Source: Loktanella sp. 5RATIMAR09 (GTDB taxonomy: Bacteria; Pseudomonadota; Alphaproteobacteria; Rhodobacterales; Rhodobacteraceae). Taken from it: a stretch of DNA of 64,000 bases. The notes beneath the pieces were generated by a model, which ran no database searches, was not told the origin of the DNA, and saw only the letters and a program-made list of their open reading frames with translations. This document shows, piece after piece, positions 8,446 through 17,759 of this stretch. The stretch's first letter is position 1, and every line of letters begins with the position of its first letter. The stretch covers positions 115,171 to 179,170 of the forward strand of contig NZ_LJAL01000008.1 of assembly GCF_001419985.1 (NCBI RefSeq), read 5' to 3'. The position numbers were made by a program, and so were the translations under genes.

Positions 8446-9051
8446 ATGACCACCCTGCCCCCCAATCCTGCATTGAAGCTTGTTCTCGGCTCCGGTTCCC
8501 CCCGGAGACTGGAACTTTTGGCGCAGCTTGGGCTAACGCCCAGCGCTGTGCGTGCGCCCGATATTGATGAAGATGTGCGCAAGGGCGAATTGCCCCGCGA
8601 TTACGTCAAACGGATAGCTACGGAAAAGGTGGCCGCGGTGCAGGCTGACGCCGATGAAGTGGTGCTGTGCGCGGATACCACGGTGGCACTCGGACGGCGG
8701 ATCATGGGCAAGCCTGCGGACGCGGCTGAGGCAGCACAATTTCTTTTTGCACTGTCAGGGCGTCGCCATAAGGTGATTACCGCCTTGGCCGTGAAGCGCG
8801 GCGCACAGGTCTGGACCAAGGACGTGCAAAGCACCGTGGCTTTCAAACAGCTTTCTGATGGGGAAGTGAACGCCTATCTGGCCTCGGATGACTGGCGCGG
8901 CAAAGCGGGCGGCTATGCGATTCAAGGGCCTGCGGGCGCGTTTATTCCGTGGATCAACGGGTCTTACACCGGTATTGTCGGTCTGCCCCTGACCGAAACG
9001 GCAGGTTTGCTAAGTGCTGCAGGTATTGTGCTTTATGGAGATGTCACATGA
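8446..9051 (+). CDS. maf: Maf family nucleoside triphosphate pyrophosphatase
   Basis: 201 aa. The N-terminal Maf motif [15 protein letters not shown] (residues about 16-30) and the blocks CADTTVALG and [21 protein letters not shown] identify the fold. Maf enzymes hydrolyse non-canonical or modified NTPs (dTTP/UTP or m7GTP, depending on subtype) and affect septation. This copy sits between infA and the RNase E/G gene, overlapping the latter by 4 bp (ATGA), so it belongs to a translation/RNA-quality operon. Confidence 0.95.
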   Translation: MTTLPPNPALKLVLGSGSPRRLELLAQLGLTPSAVRAPDIDEDVRKGELPRDYVKRIATEKVAAVQADADEVVLCADTTVALGRRIMGKPADAAEAAQFLFALSGRRHKVITALAVKRGAQVWTKDVQSTVAFKQLSDGEVNAYLASDDWRGKAGGYAIQGPAGAFIPWINGSYTGIVGLPLTETAGLLSAAGIVLYGDVT

Positions 9052-10082
9052 AGGGCCGCATGATCGTTCTGGACCATATCGGTGAGATTGAAGCCGCAGC
9101 CTATCTTGTGGATGGCAAGCTGGATGATATCCTGATTGACCACGAAGACGCCCCCCGCCCCGGTGCGATCTTCCGTGCGATCTGTGACCGGCCCATCAAA
9201 GGCCAAGGTGGTATGATGCTGCGCCTGCCCGCAGGCGAGACGGCGTTTTTGCGACACGGAAAGGGGCTGAAACCCGGTCAGGCGATGCTGGTGCAGGTCA
9301 CGGGTATCCCCGAAGATGGCAAGGCAGTGCCGGTGACGGACCGAGTGCTGTTCAAAAGCCGCTATGCGATTGTGACGCCGGGCAAGCCGGGGCTGAATAT
9401 CTCCCGCCAGATTACCGATGAAGATGTGCGCGATGAACTTCTGGCGGTGGCACATGAGGTGTTTGACAGCCCGCATGGATTGATTCTGCGCTCATCCTGC
9501 GAAGGCGCTGATGAAGCCGAAATTGCGGATGATATCCTTGCAATGGTGGAGTTGGCCGATGCGGTGTTGGCAGATGCCGAAGGCAGCGACCCAGAGGCGC
9601 TGACTGAAGGTGACGGCCCGCATATCGTGGCGTGGCGTGAATGGACCGGTGCTGCCGAGGTTGTGACCCGTGCAGGTTCATTCGCCGATTTGGGTGTGCT
9701 GGATCAGGTGGTCGCACTTGGCCAGTCCGAAGTGGCTTTGGGCGAAGGCTCTATGTTTGTTGAGCCGACCCGTGCGTTGGTCGCGGTCGATGTGAACACA
9801 GGTAATGATACCTCGCCTGCGGCCGCGCTGAAGGCGAACTTGGCCGCGGCGCGCGCCTTGCCGCGGGCCTTGCGTTTGCGAGGGCTCGCAGGGCAGATTT
9901 CGGTCGATTTCGTATCCATGTCAAAGGCCCATCGCAAACAGGTGGAACAATCACTGCGGGCGTCGTTCAAGGCCGATCCGATCGAGACATCGTTGGTGGG
10001 TTGGACGCCGATGGGCCTTTTTGAATTGCAGCGCAAACGCGAGCGCCCGCCTTTTCCCAAACATCTGTTCAAGGAAATCTGA
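9048..10082 (+). CDS. Compact ribonuclease E/G family protein
   Basis: 344 aa from ATG 9048, coupled to maf. The catalytic region has [16 protein letters not shown] and, further on, [10 protein letters not shown], which carry the two Mg2+-coordinating Asp of RNase E/G. The protein is about 145 aa shorter than E. coli RNase G: the Zn-link Cys pair and the small C-terminal domain are absent. The N-terminal S1-like part (residues 1-100) is diverged. It is followed directly by yacG, which supplies a separate small zinc finger. It probably trims rRNA or tRNA precursors, but substrate is inferred from the family. Confidence 0.9.
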   Translation: MKGRMIVLDHIGEIEAAAYLVDGKLDDILIDHEDAPRPGAIFRAICDRPIKGQGGMMLRLPAGETAFLRHGKGLKPGQAMLVQVTGIPEDGKAVPVTDRVLFKSRYAIVTPGKPGLNISRQITDEDVRDELLAVAHEVFDSPHGLILRSSCEGADEAEIADDILAMVELADAVLADAEGSDPEALTEGDGPHIVAWREWTGAAEVVTRAGSFADLGVLDQVVALGQSEVALGEGSMFVEPTRALVAVDVNTGNDTSPAAALKANLAAARALPRALRLRGLAGQISVDFVSMSKAHRKQVEQSLRASFKADPIETSLVGWTPMGLFELQRKRERPPFPKHLFKEI

Positions 10083-10267
10083 TGCCCTGCCCGATCTGTG
10101 ATAAACCGACCGAAACCGATTTTCGCCCGTTCTGTTCCAAGCGTTGCGCAGATATTGATTTGGCGAAGTGGTTTACGGGCGCCTATGCCATTCCTGCGGA
10201 CAATCCCGAGGACTTGGAAGAGCTCGAACAGCAGTTGGACGCGGCAGAAAGGCAGAAACCGCATTAG
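10082..10267 (+). CDS. yacG: DNA gyrase inhibitor YacG
   Basis: 61 aa. Zinc finger CPIC near residue 3-6 and FCSKRC near 18-23, then [13 protein letters not shown], the YacG signature. YacG binds GyrB and blocks gyrase activity in E. coli. The ATG shares its A with the RNase stop (TGATG). The acidic tail [13 protein letters not shown] is normal for the family. Confidence 0.95.
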   Translation: MPCPICDKPTETDFRPFCSKRCADIDLAKWFTGAYAIPADNPEDLEELEQQLDAAERQKPH

Positions 10268-10362
10268 CGGTCTGCTTTTCCAACAAATCCCTCTGGACAC
10301 CCCCCTTTCCCGCGTCTAAAACGCCGCTACCCGATGCGGGCGCACAGCGCCAACATCCCGGT

Positions 10363-10437
10363 GCCCGGGTAGCTCAGGGGTAGAGCAGTGGATTGAAAAT
10401 CCTCGTGTCGGTGGTTCGATTCCGCCCCCGGGCACCA
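10363..10437 (+). tRNA. tRNA-Phe (anticodon GAA)
   Basis: 75 nt with encoded CCA. Acceptor GCCCGGG/CCCGGGC, D arm GCTC/GAGC, anticodon loop TTGAAAA, T arm GGTGG/CCGCC with TTCGATT. The anticodon stem GTGGA/TCCTC has one T-T mismatch at its second pair. Discriminator A. Confidence 0.95.
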
Positions 10438-10644
10438 TTTTAGAGAATATGCCAAGCCATTGCGGTTGTCTGACGGTGTATGCCAGGCATGGCAGCGGCA
10501 TTATGTCCTGCGCGTTACATTGCAAAGACCTGCGCAGTAGGCCCGCGTCCTGCCTGTTTTTCAATGCGTCCATTGCGCGCTTTTTCACGAACATCTAGGG
10601 CATAAAGTCAAAGAAAGCGCCGCCTTGCGTCAAGCGCACGGTTG

Positions 10645-11328
10645 CTATACAACCTTCACGGTCAAATTCTGTAATCCGTCGATGCTCACCACCATTGTGT
10701 CACCTTTTTGAACCGCACCGACACCGGAAGGCGTGCCTGACATGATCACGTCACCTGCCGCGAGCGTAAAGTAGTCCGACAGATAGGAAATCATTTCCGG
10801 AACTTTCCAGATCATCTGGTTCATGTCACCAGTCTGGCGGACCTCACCATTGACGGTCAATGCGATTGTACCGTGATCAAGATGGCCGACATCCGCGACC
10901 GACTGTAATGGACCCACAGGGGCAGAGCGTTCAAAGGCTTTGCCAATCTCCCAAGGGCGACCCATCTTTTTGGCAATGCCCTGCAGATCGCGCCGCGTCA
11001 TATCAAGCGCGGGCGCATAGCCCCAGACATGACCAAGCGCGTCTTCAACAGCGATATTGGTGCCACCCGATTTGAGCGCGACCAACAACTCGACCTCATG
11101 GTGCACGTCGTTGGTTTGGCTTGGGTAGGGAAAAGTCCCGCTTGCATCCAGATTGTCGGGGTTCTTCTGGAAAAAGAAGGGCGGATCGCGGTCTGGATCA
11201 TGGCCCATCTCAACAGCATGGGCTGCGTAGTTGCGCCCGATGCAATAGACGCGACGGACAGGAAAAGCCCCTCCTCCCGCGACAGGAATGGTGACAACTG
11301 GCGGGCATGGTATCACAAAGTCGGTCAC
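10645..11328 (-). CDS. Fumarylacetoacetate hydrolase family protein (acylpyruvase-like)
   Basis: About 227 aa. It belongs to the FAH superfamily of Mg2+-dependent C-C hydrolases acting on acylpyruvates. The family core runs RRVYCIGRNYAAHAVEMG, FFFQKNPDN, VHHEVELLVAL (metal-binding Glu pair) and MSGTPSGVGAVQKGD. GTG 11328 is preferred because GGAG lies 6 bases upstream and it aligns with the usual start (TDFVIPCPPV); an upstream GTG at 11349 has no ribosome site. The likely substrate class is fumarylpyruvate or acetylpyruvate, by family. It is divergent from a second FAH gene at 11606. Confidence 0.9.
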   Translation of the reverse strand: MTDFVIPCPPVVTIPVAGGGAFPVRRVYCIGRNYAAHAVEMGHDPDRDPPFFFQKNPDNLDASGTFPYPSQTNDVHHEVELLVALKSGGTNIAVEDALGHVWGYAPALDMTRRDLQGIAKKMGRPWEIGKAFERSAPVGPLQSVADVGHLDHGTIALTVNGEVRQTGDMNQMIWKVPEMISYLSDYFTLAAGDVIMSGTPSGVGAVQKGDTMVVSIDGLQNLTVKVV

Positions 11329-11605
11329 TGATTGCTCCGGTATATTCACAGGTTTACCCAGTGATAGACCTGCGGATATTGGAACTCAATCCCGCCCCTA
11401 TTTTGCACCGCCGGACACGAACAGGGGATTGCAGAAATTGCTCTGCAACTGTCCCTCTTTGCATATTCACGGGCTGGCCGAGGCAATGCGCATGCGCATG
11501 CGCCTCGTCTGCGGGAAGCGATGCATGGCAACTGCGACAGGGCTTTATCCTTGTGCGCAGACCTGCAAGATTACGCAGGTAGAGTTAGGCAAGGGAGGCT
11601 TCACG

Positions 11606-12376
11606 ATGAAATGGGCACGTGGCAAGACAGCTGACGGGACAGAACTGACCGGCGTTGTTGCAGAGGACATGCTGCATCCGCGTGCAGCACTTGGGTCGGA
11701 ACAGCAGGCGGGCGATCCCGTCCCGCTGGCTGACGTCAGTTTACTGGCACCGGTTGTACCCGGAAAATTCATCGGGCTTTGGAACAACTTCAGGGCGGCG
11801 GCTGAAAAGGGTGGAATGGAACACCCCGCGCATCCTTTGTATTTCTTCAAGGCAGATACGTCTCTGACCGGTCCGGGCGGTACTGTCGTTCTACCAGCCT
11901 CCGCAGGCCGCGTCCTGTTCGAGGGGGAACTCGGCATCGTGATTGGCAAAACCTGCAAAAACATCAGCATCGCTGACGCCGCAGACGCAATTCTGGGCTA
12001 TACCTGCATCAACGACTTTACCTCGCTCGACATTCTGAACGCAGATCCGTCATTTCCGCAGTGGACCCGCGCCAAGAGCTTTGACGGGTTCGGCGTGGTT
12101 GGCCCCGTGATCGCGACCGACCTCGACTGGCGCGACTTAACGATCAAGGTGCTTGTCGATGGCCGCGAACGGCAATCCTATCCGGCCGCCGATATGATCC
12201 TGCCGCCTGCGCAGATTGTCAGCGCCTTGTCACACGACATGACGCTCAACCCCGGTGACGTGATTGCCTGCGGCACCTCGATCGGTGCGCGTCCTGTCAA
12301 ACCCGGCATGCACGTCGAAGTCGTGATCGACGGGATCGGTACTGTCGGTGTGACCACCAGCGCCGAGGCGGAATAA
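11606..12376 (+). CDS. Fumarylacetoacetate hydrolase family protein
   Basis: 256 aa from ATG 11606, with GGAGG 7 bases upstream. The long open frame upstream to 11288 overlaps the divergent gene and is not used. FAH fold: an N-terminal part KFIGLWNNFRAAAEKGG, metal Glu in FEGELGIVIGK, YTCINDFTSLD, FDGFGVVGP, and the C-terminal DVIACGTSIGARPVKPG. The form resembles 5-carboxymethyl-2-hydroxymuconate isomerase/decarboxylase (HpaG) or hydratase-type members more than the divergent neighbour does. Aromatic catabolism is likely, but no pathway partner is adjacent. Confidence 0.88.
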   Translation: MKWARGKTADGTELTGVVAEDMLHPRAALGSEQQAGDPVPLADVSLLAPVVPGKFIGLWNNFRAAAEKGGMEHPAHPLYFFKADTSLTGPGGTVVLPASAGRVLFEGELGIVIGKTCKNISIADAADAILGYTCINDFTSLDILNADPSFPQWTRAKSFDGFGVVGPVIATDLDWRDLTIKVLVDGRERQSYPAADMILPPAQIVSALSHDMTLNPGDVIACGTSIGARPVKPGMHVEVVIDGIGTVGVTTSAEAE

Positions 12377-12488
12377 GCACATCCCCGACCTAGTGCGGAT
12401 GCCAGTATGACGGCAGAGGCAGGCCAATCTGTGTGTTGTGGCGGTTTTTGCCGTGGACGCCTGTACTGTGTTTCATACGCGCGGCGCC

Positions 12489-12546
12489 TTTTGTGTCAAA
12501 ACGGCACATTTGGCGAATATATCCAAGGCAATGATGGTTGATCAGG
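12489..12546. promoter_or_regulatory. Palindrome and FNR-like half-site upstream of the Rrf2-like gene
   Basis: In the 285-bp gap before 12662 there is a perfect short palindrome TTTTG-TGT-CAAAA (12489-12501) and the 9-mer TTGATCAGG (12538-12546). TTGAT is the half-site recognised by Fnr/Dnr-type regulators, and a Crp/Fnr gene lies in this operon. The same 9-mer occurs in inverse orientation upstream of the SulP gene (14045-14053). The second half-site is poor in both, so this is tentative. Confidence 0.25.
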
Positions 12547-12661
12547 TATTGCGTGTCCTGTTCTCTCCAATTGACCCAGCGGTTATACGGGGTGCATGGC
12601 CTGCGGTATTTGCAAATGAAATAGGCTGAATGTAACTTTTGCCCCGGCAACAGGATGCGCC

Positions 12662-13006
12662 ATGAAACTGACCAATGATACCAACGGTGCGCTGCGCTCT
12701 CTGCAGCTTGCCGTGTTGAAAACGCCCGACCGCGTCCATGTCGATGACGTTGCCAAAAATCACGGGCTTTCGCGACCGCCAGAAGAACCTGTTGTTGGTG
12801 ATGTCGTTGAAAGCGTCAATCCCGAAAAGAACACCCGCCCGCTGATGGGTATCTGGGTGCTATCGCGGAAAATGCAGGAGGCCACAGCGACCGTTATGGC
12901 CATTTTTGATGATCTGACCATCGCGGATATCTTGGCAAACCGCAACCAATTGATGGAGCGGATCGCCCCGCTGGAAACACCCGCACCCGCGGCGGCCGCC
13001 CGATGA
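12662..13006 (+). CDS. Shortened Rrf2/NsrR-like protein lacking recognition helix and Fe-S cysteines
   Basis: 114 aa. The start MKLTNDTN-ALRSL matches the Rrf2/NsrR start. DVAKNHGLSR corresponds to the first HTH helices. It then jumps directly to PPEEPVVGDVVES, skipping about 30 residues that normally hold the recognition helix and the wing. The C-terminal helix (EATATVMAIFDDLTIADIL) matches NsrR's dimer helix. The stretch that carries three Cys ligands in NsrR (pattern C-N5-8-C-N5-C) has Ser, Arg-Pro and Trp/Val here, with no Cys in the protein at all. So it should not bind a 2Fe-2S cluster or DNA in the usual way. It overlaps the Crp/Fnr gene by ATGA. It may be a dimerisation partner that modulates a full Rrf2 protein, or a decaying gene kept by coupling. 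Confidence 0.72.
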   Translation: MKLTNDTNGALRSLQLAVLKTPDRVHVDDVAKNHGLSRPPEEPVVGDVVESVNPEKNTRPLMGIWVLSRKMQEATATVMAIFDDLTIADILANRNQLMERIAPLETPAPAAAAR

Positions 13007-13674
13007 CCGACACGCAAGAATGGGTCGAACGGTTCCCCGGACTTTCGCGGCTGGAACCTCATATCAAGAAGCTTTTGCTGGCGCGCAGCGCAATCATCGC
13101 GGTACCCGGCGGGGTCACGCTCTTTGGGCCCGGAAACTCGCCCGAGAATATGCTGTTCTTGTTGGACGGGACCGTCAGGGTCCAGCAGGTATCGGATACC
13201 GGGCATGAAATTGTGCTCTACCGCATCCATGCCGGCGAAAGTTGCGTTCTGACAACCGCCTGCCTGCTGGCTTATGAGAACTATGCAGCCGAAGGGATTT
13301 CAGAAACGGCCGTCCAAGCCGCCGCGGTTCCGCGCGACGTCTTCGATGATCTTGTGGCTCAGTCCAAGTCGTTTCGGGATTTTGTTTTCGCAGCATTTTC
13401 CAAACGCATCACAGACCTGTTTTTGATGATCGACGAAGTTGCCTTTCAGCGGATCGACGTCCGGCTTGCAGATAAATTGCTCAGGCTCTGTGACGGGCAG
13501 GATGTTGTCGCAACAACACACCAGAAGCTTTCGGTCGAATTGGGGACGGCACGCGAAGTCATTTCGCGCCAGCTTCAGGAATTCCAGCGCCGCGGCTGGA
13601 TTGAACAGGCGCGCGGCAGCGTGACGATCCTTGATCGCGCACACCTTGAAAGACTGGCCGACCATTCCGCGTAA
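13003..13674 (+). CDS. Crp/Fnr family transcriptional regulator
   Basis: 223 aa. An N-terminal cyclic-nucleotide-type beta-roll (residues about 30-120: LFGPGNSPENMLFLLDGTV), a long dimer helix (DFVFAAFSKRITDLFLMID), and a C-terminal winged HTH (LSVELGTAREVISRQLQEF, then RGSVTI). The four N-terminal Fnr cysteines are absent. Two Cys in the beta-roll (GESCVLTTACLL) are 6 residues apart and could form a thiol/persulfide switch. Neighbours (DUF2892 and SulP) fit a sulfur or redox role. That role is inferred from context. Confidence 0.88.
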   Translation: MTDTQEWVERFPGLSRLEPHIKKLLLARSAIIAVPGGVTLFGPGNSPENMLFLLDGTVRVQQVSDTGHEIVLYRIHAGESCVLTTACLLAYENYAAEGISETAVQAAAVPRDVFDDLVAQSKSFRDFVFAAFSKRITDLFLMIDEVAFQRIDVRLADKLLRLCDGQDVVATTHQKLSVELGTAREVISRQLQEFQRRGWIEQARGSVTILDRAHLERLADHSA

Positions 13675-13759
13675 CTGTTTTGCGCGCTTGGTGACAATAT
13701 CACCGAAGTCTGCGTCGCGAGAGGCTATGAAGACTGTATCATTCATAGGAGATAGCAAA

Positions 13760-13972
13760 ATGACTAATAATGTTGGTACATTCGACCGTGCTTTTCGCCT
13801 CGTGCTTGGCATCGTCCTGCTGACCTTACCATTTTTCAGCGGCGCAGAGATGTTTCAGTCTGGCACAGCCACGATCATTTCCGTTGTCTTGGGCCTTGTG
13901 ATGATTGGCACCTCGGCAATGAAATTCTGCCCACTTTACCGCGTTTTGGGCATCCAGACCTGCAAGCTCTGA
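13760..13972 (+). CDS. DUF2892 family small membrane protein (YgaP-type)
   Basis: 70 aa with AGGAG 8 bases before the ATG. It opens NVGTFDRAFRLVLGIVLL, followed by a second helix (IISVVLGLVMIGTSAMKFCPLYRVLGI). These are the two helices of the DUF2892 domain, which in YgaP follows a rhodanese domain and takes part in sulfane-sulfur handling. Here it stands alone. The terminal pattern CPLY...TC has two conserved Cys. It lies between a Crp/Fnr gene and a SulP transporter. Confidence 0.88.
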   Translation: MTNNVGTFDRAFRLVLGIVLLTLPFFSGAEMFQSGTATIISVVLGLVMIGTSAMKFCPLYRVLGIQTCKL

Positions 13973-14216
13973 TCGCGCGTCACTTCAAATCGCTTCGGTC
14001 GTTTTGCGGCAGCCGTGCTGCCGTGAAACGTACCACGGCCAGTGCCTGATCAATCCAAAGAAGACGCATGACCCATCCCGTCGATATGTCTATCACACGG
14101 GGGGGTATCCGCCCATTTTGATGAGGCGACAAACACCATCACATATATCGACAAAGACCCAAACAGCGATCATTGCGCCCTCATAGACAGCATCATGGGC
14201 ACCGACAGAGAATAGA

Positions 14217-15941
14217 ATGAAACCCGATATATCACGCTACCTGCCCATCCTGACATGGGGCCGGACTTACAACCGCACTGCCCTGTTCAACGATCTTGTT
14301 GCCGCGTTGATCGTGACGATCATGCTGATCCCGCAATCGCTGGCCTATGCGTTGCTTGCGGGGCTGCCGGCAGAGGCAGGTCTTTATGCGTCGATTGTGC
14401 CGATCATGCTCTATGCGGTCTTTGGCACCAGCCGTGCGCTGGCCGTTGGACCTGTGGCTGTTGTATCCTTGATGACCGCAGCAGCACTGAGCAACATCGT
14501 CGAACAAGGCACCATGGGTTACGCCGTTGCGGCCTTGTCGCTCGCGGGGCTTTCGGGCGTTATCCTTTTGGCGATGGGGCTGTTTCGCCTTGGGTTTGTG
14601 GCGAATTTCCTCTCCCACCCTGTGATCGCCGGTTTCATCACCGCGTCAGGCATCATCATTGCGGCCAGCCAGCTCAAGCATATCCTTGGGATCAATGCCG
14701 AAGGTCACAACCTGTTGGAACTGGTTGTTTCGCTCGTCGCGCATCTGTCCGAGACAAACTGGATCACCGCGATCATCGGTATCCTTGCCACCGGGTTCCT
14801 GTTCTGGGTGCGCAAGGGTCTGAAACCTTTGCTCAAACGCTTTGGCCTGCCGGATGGTCTGACGGGCGTGCTCGTCAAGACCGGTCCTGTGGCTGTCGTT
14901 GTTGCGACAACTGCCGCTGTCTGGGGCTTGGGGTTGGCGGATCAAGGTGTCAGGATCGTCGGGGAAGTGCCGCAGAGCCTGCCGCCTTTCACGCTGCCCT
15001 CTTTTTCGCCTGACCTCTTGGCGCAGCTTTTGCTGCCCGCCTTTCTGATTTCAATCATCGGCTTTGTGGAATCCATTTCTGTCGCCCAAACCCTTGCCGC
15101 CAAGAAACGCCAGCGCATTGACCCCGACCAGGAATTGATCGGCCTAGGGGCCGCCAATATCGGGGCCTCGCTGACGGGTGGTTTTCCGGTAACGGGCGGG
15201 TTTTCGCGGTCCGTCGTGAACTTTGACGCAGGCGCAGAGACACCCGCCGCAGGTGCCTTTACGGCTGTCGGTCTGGCTATTGCCGCACTTGGCCTGACAC
15301 CCTTGATTTATTTCCTACCCAAAGCGACCTTGGCGGCGACGATCATCGTGGCCGTGCTCAGTCTGGTAGACTTCTCCATCCTCAAACGCAGCTGGAACTA
15401 CTCCAAGGCCGATTTTGCGGCCGTTTTGGCGACGATCCTTTTGACGCTCACGCTGGGCGTCGAGGCAGGTGTGTCCGCAGGTGTCGGGCTGTCGATCCTG
15501 TTGCACCTCTACAAATCATCCAAGCCCCATATCGCCGAAGTGGGCCAAGTGCCCGGCACTGAACACTTCCGCAACATTTTGCGCCACGACGTGATCACGG
15601 ACCCGTCCATCGTCACCCTGCGCGTGGATGAGAGCCTCTATTTTGCCAACGCGCGCTATCTGGAAGACAAGATCCAAAGTCGCGTTGCAAAAGACAAAGC
15701 AATCCGCCACGTCATCCTGCAATGTGCGGCAATCAACGAGATTGATCTCAGCGCGCTTGAATCGCTTGAGGCCATCAATGAAAGGCTCAAGGAGATGGAT
15801 GTGAAGTTGCATTTGTCCGAGGTCAAAGGCCCCGTGATGGACCGCTTGAAGCGCGAACATTTCCTCTCCGAAATGACCGGACAGGTGTTTCTATCACAGT
15901 TTGAAGCAACCAGGGCCTTGCGCCCGGCATTGGCAACCTGA
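14217..15941 (+). CDS. SulP family inorganic anion transporter with STAS domain
   Basis: 574 aa. The N-terminal 420 residues form about 12 helices with SulP signatures: IPQSLAYALLAGLPAEAGLYASIVP in two overlapping parts, FGTSRALAVGPVAV, and GGFPVTGGFSRSVVNFDAGA near 320-345. A STAS domain fills the C-terminus (about 440-560; AAINEIDLSALESLEAIN). SulP members carry sulfate, bicarbonate or other anions. Sulfate is the simplest reading given the DUF2892 neighbour, but the substrate is not readable from sequence. Confidence 0.93.
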   Translation: MKPDISRYLPILTWGRTYNRTALFNDLVAALIVTIMLIPQSLAYALLAGLPAEAGLYASIVPIMLYAVFGTSRALAVGPVAVVSLMTAAALSNIVEQGTMGYAVAALSLAGLSGVILLAMGLFRLGFVANFLSHPVIAGFITASGIIIAASQLKHILGINAEGHNLLELVVSLVAHLSETNWITAIIGILATGFLFWVRKGLKPLLKRFGLPDGLTGVLVKTGPVAVVVATTAAVWGLGLADQGVRIVGEVPQSLPPFTLPSFSPDLLAQLLLPAFLISIIGFVESISVAQTLAAKKRQRIDPDQELIGLGAANIGASLTGGFPVTGGFSRSVVNFDAGAETPAAGAFTAVGLAIAALGLTPLIYFLPKATLAATIIVAVLSLVDFSILKRSWNYSKADFAAVLATILLTLTLGVEAGVSAGVGLSILLHLYKSSKPHIAEVGQVPGTEHFRNILRHDVITDPSIVTLRVDESLYFANARYLEDKIQSRVAKDKAIRHVILQCAAINEIDLSALESLEAINERLKEMDVKLHLSEVKGPVMDRLKREHFLSEMTGQVFLSQFEATRALRPALAT

Positions 15942-16046
15942 CCATTCGCCAGCCCGCCAGCAGACAAAGGTTTTCAACGCACAATCATCAAGCTACACGT
16001 TTGACTAATTTCGCGACGCGTCGAAAACTCAAAGAGCGGTGACACC

Positions 16047-17066
16047 ATGGGCCTGTTCGAACGATATCTTACCCTCTGGATAGCACTTGCGATGGTTGCG
16101 GGCATTGCGCTTGGCAGCATCGCACCGGGCCTTGTGAACCTCGTTGCGGCGGCAGAATTTGCCAGCGTGAACCTTGTTGTCGCCGTTCTGATCTGGGCCA
16201 TGGTTTACCCGATGATGGTGGGGGTCGATCCCCGCAGCCTCAAAGATGTGGTCAAACAGCCCAAGGGCCTTGCCATCACGCTGGTGGTGAATTGGTTGAT
16301 CAAACCCTTTTCCATGGCCGCATTGGGCGTGCTGTTCTTTGAGGTCGTCTTTGCCGATCTGATCGCGCCCGCGGATGCGCAACAATATCTGGCGGGTCTG
16401 ATCCTTTTGGGGGCAGCACCCTGCACGGCGATGGTCTTTGTCTGGTCGCAACTGACCAAGGGCGACGAAAGCTATACGCTCTTGCAGGTCTCGGTGAACG
16501 ATGTGGTGATGGTCTTTGCCTTTGCGCCGATTGTGGCCTTCCTGCTGGGCGTTACGGACATCATCGTGCCGTGGGAAACGCTTGTTTTGTCGGTGGTGCT
16601 ATTCGTTGCATTGCCGCTGGCCGCGGGGCTTTTGACACGGGCGCGGCTGGGAAGTGCGGCGCGGATCACGGCGTTTCAGGCGCGTGTCAAACCGTGGTCA
16701 GTGATCGGGTTGATCGTGACCGTGATGATCCTTTTTGGCCTTCAAGGGCAGGTTATTCTTGATCGTCCAATGGTCATTGCCCTGATTGCGGTCCCGATCC
16801 TGCTGCAATCCTATGGCATCTTTGCGCTGGCCTATGCAGCGGCCTTTGCCTTGCGTGTGCCGCACCGTATCGCCGCCCCCTGTGCCTTGATCGGCACGTC
16901 GAACTTTTTCGAACTCGCCGTTGCCGTGGCCATCAGCCTGTTCGGGCTGAACTCGGGCGCGGCCTTGGCCACCGTGGTGGGCGTTCTGGTGGAAGTGCCC
17001 GTGATGCTATCGCTGGTGGCCTTTGCCAACAGGACTCGCGGCAGGTTCAGCGACAGATCGGCATAG
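16047..17066 (+). CDS. acr3: ACR3-type arsenite efflux transporter
   Basis: 339 aa, about 10 helices. ACR3 landmarks: [47 protein letters not shown] (conserved Cys in helix 4), [16 protein letters not shown], and [15 protein letters not shown]. Members of this bile-acid/arsenite superfamily export As(III) using the proton gradient. Neither arsR nor arsC is adjacent, so expression may depend on the upstream operon or a distant regulator. The gene ends 24 bp from the convergent yjbF. Confidence 0.9.
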   Translation: MGLFERYLTLWIALAMVAGIALGSIAPGLVNLVAAAEFASVNLVVAVLIWAMVYPMMVGVDPRSLKDVVKQPKGLAITLVVNWLIKPFSMAALGVLFFEVVFADLIAPADAQQYLAGLILLGAAPCTAMVFVWSQLTKGDESYTLLQVSVNDVVMVFAFAPIVAFLLGVTDIIVPWETLVLSVVLFVALPLAAGLLTRARLGSAARITAFQARVKPWSVIGLIVTVMILFGLQGQVILDRPMVIALIAVPILLQSYGIFALAYAAAFALRVPHRIAAPCALIGTSNFFELAVAVAISLFGLNSGAALATVVGVLVEVPVMLSLVAFANRTRGRFSDRSA

Positions 17067-17090
17067 CGGGCGCGACACCCGGCGGGCCTA

Positions 17091-17759
17091 TCAGGCGTCA
17101 GGGTCGAATTGCTCGATCACGTCCACCTGAATGTTGGTTTGCTCGGGGCCGGTCCATTGGCTGGTGCGCCAGACACGGCCAGTTCCAGCATCAAGATAAT
17201 GGATGTTGTTGAAATTCTCTCCGGCCTGCGTTGTGCAAATCTCGACGACTTCCACCACCTGCCGCGTGGCCTCTGCCACGTCAATGGCAAGGCTGCGGCC
17301 AACCTGATTGCGGCAAGTCGCTGTGATCCGTGCAAATTCCGTACCACGCTGCGCGATGTAATAGGTGCGTGTTACCTCGGCAGGCCACGCCCCCGCGCGC
17401 GCCTCTGTCACAAGCGGATCGTTGCTTTGCGTGGTCACCGCCTGCAGGTTTGTGCCAAGCCCAAGTGTGGCATAGACCAACCCGCCCTCAAGCGTGACAC
17501 CGCGATTATCGTTCGCGTTGTAGATAACCCGCCCGTCACGCAACTGGATCGCGACCCCGACCGACCCCAACCCGATTGTTGGACTTAACACCAGCACAGC
17601 CGCAAGATCGGCCTCTTCGATCGCGGCACGATTGACACGTGGCACCTGCATTTCAACCTCTGGTTCGGGGTTCAGGATTGCATCACGCATCTGCCCCAAG
17701 GTTCCGATACAGCCAGAGAGCGAAGCAATCAGACCTGCGCAAACAACACCTTTGATCAA
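17091..17759 (-). CDS. yjbF: YjbF family lipoprotein (GfcB-like)
   Basis: 222 aa lipoprotein: signal peptide with lipobox LSGC (Cys near 17). The body shows the YjbF pattern of a beta-rich periplasmic domain, with VLVLSPTIGLGS, QLRDGRVIYNANDNRGVTL and TRTYYIAQRG. YjbF and its homologue GfcB belong to exopolysaccharide / group-4 capsule export loci. It is translated after yjbH with a 4-bp overlap. Confidence 0.85.
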   Translation of the reverse strand: MIKGVVCAGLIASLSGCIGTLGQMRDAILNPEPEVEMQVPRVNRAAIEEADLAAVLVLSPTIGLGSVGVAIQLRDGRVIYNANDNRGVTLEGGLVYATLGLGTNLQAVTTQSNDPLVTEARAGAWPAEVTRTYYIAQRGTEFARITATCRNQVGRSLAIDVAEATRQVVEVVEICTTQAGENFNNIHYLDAGTGRVWRTSQWTGPEQTNIQVDVIEQFDPDA

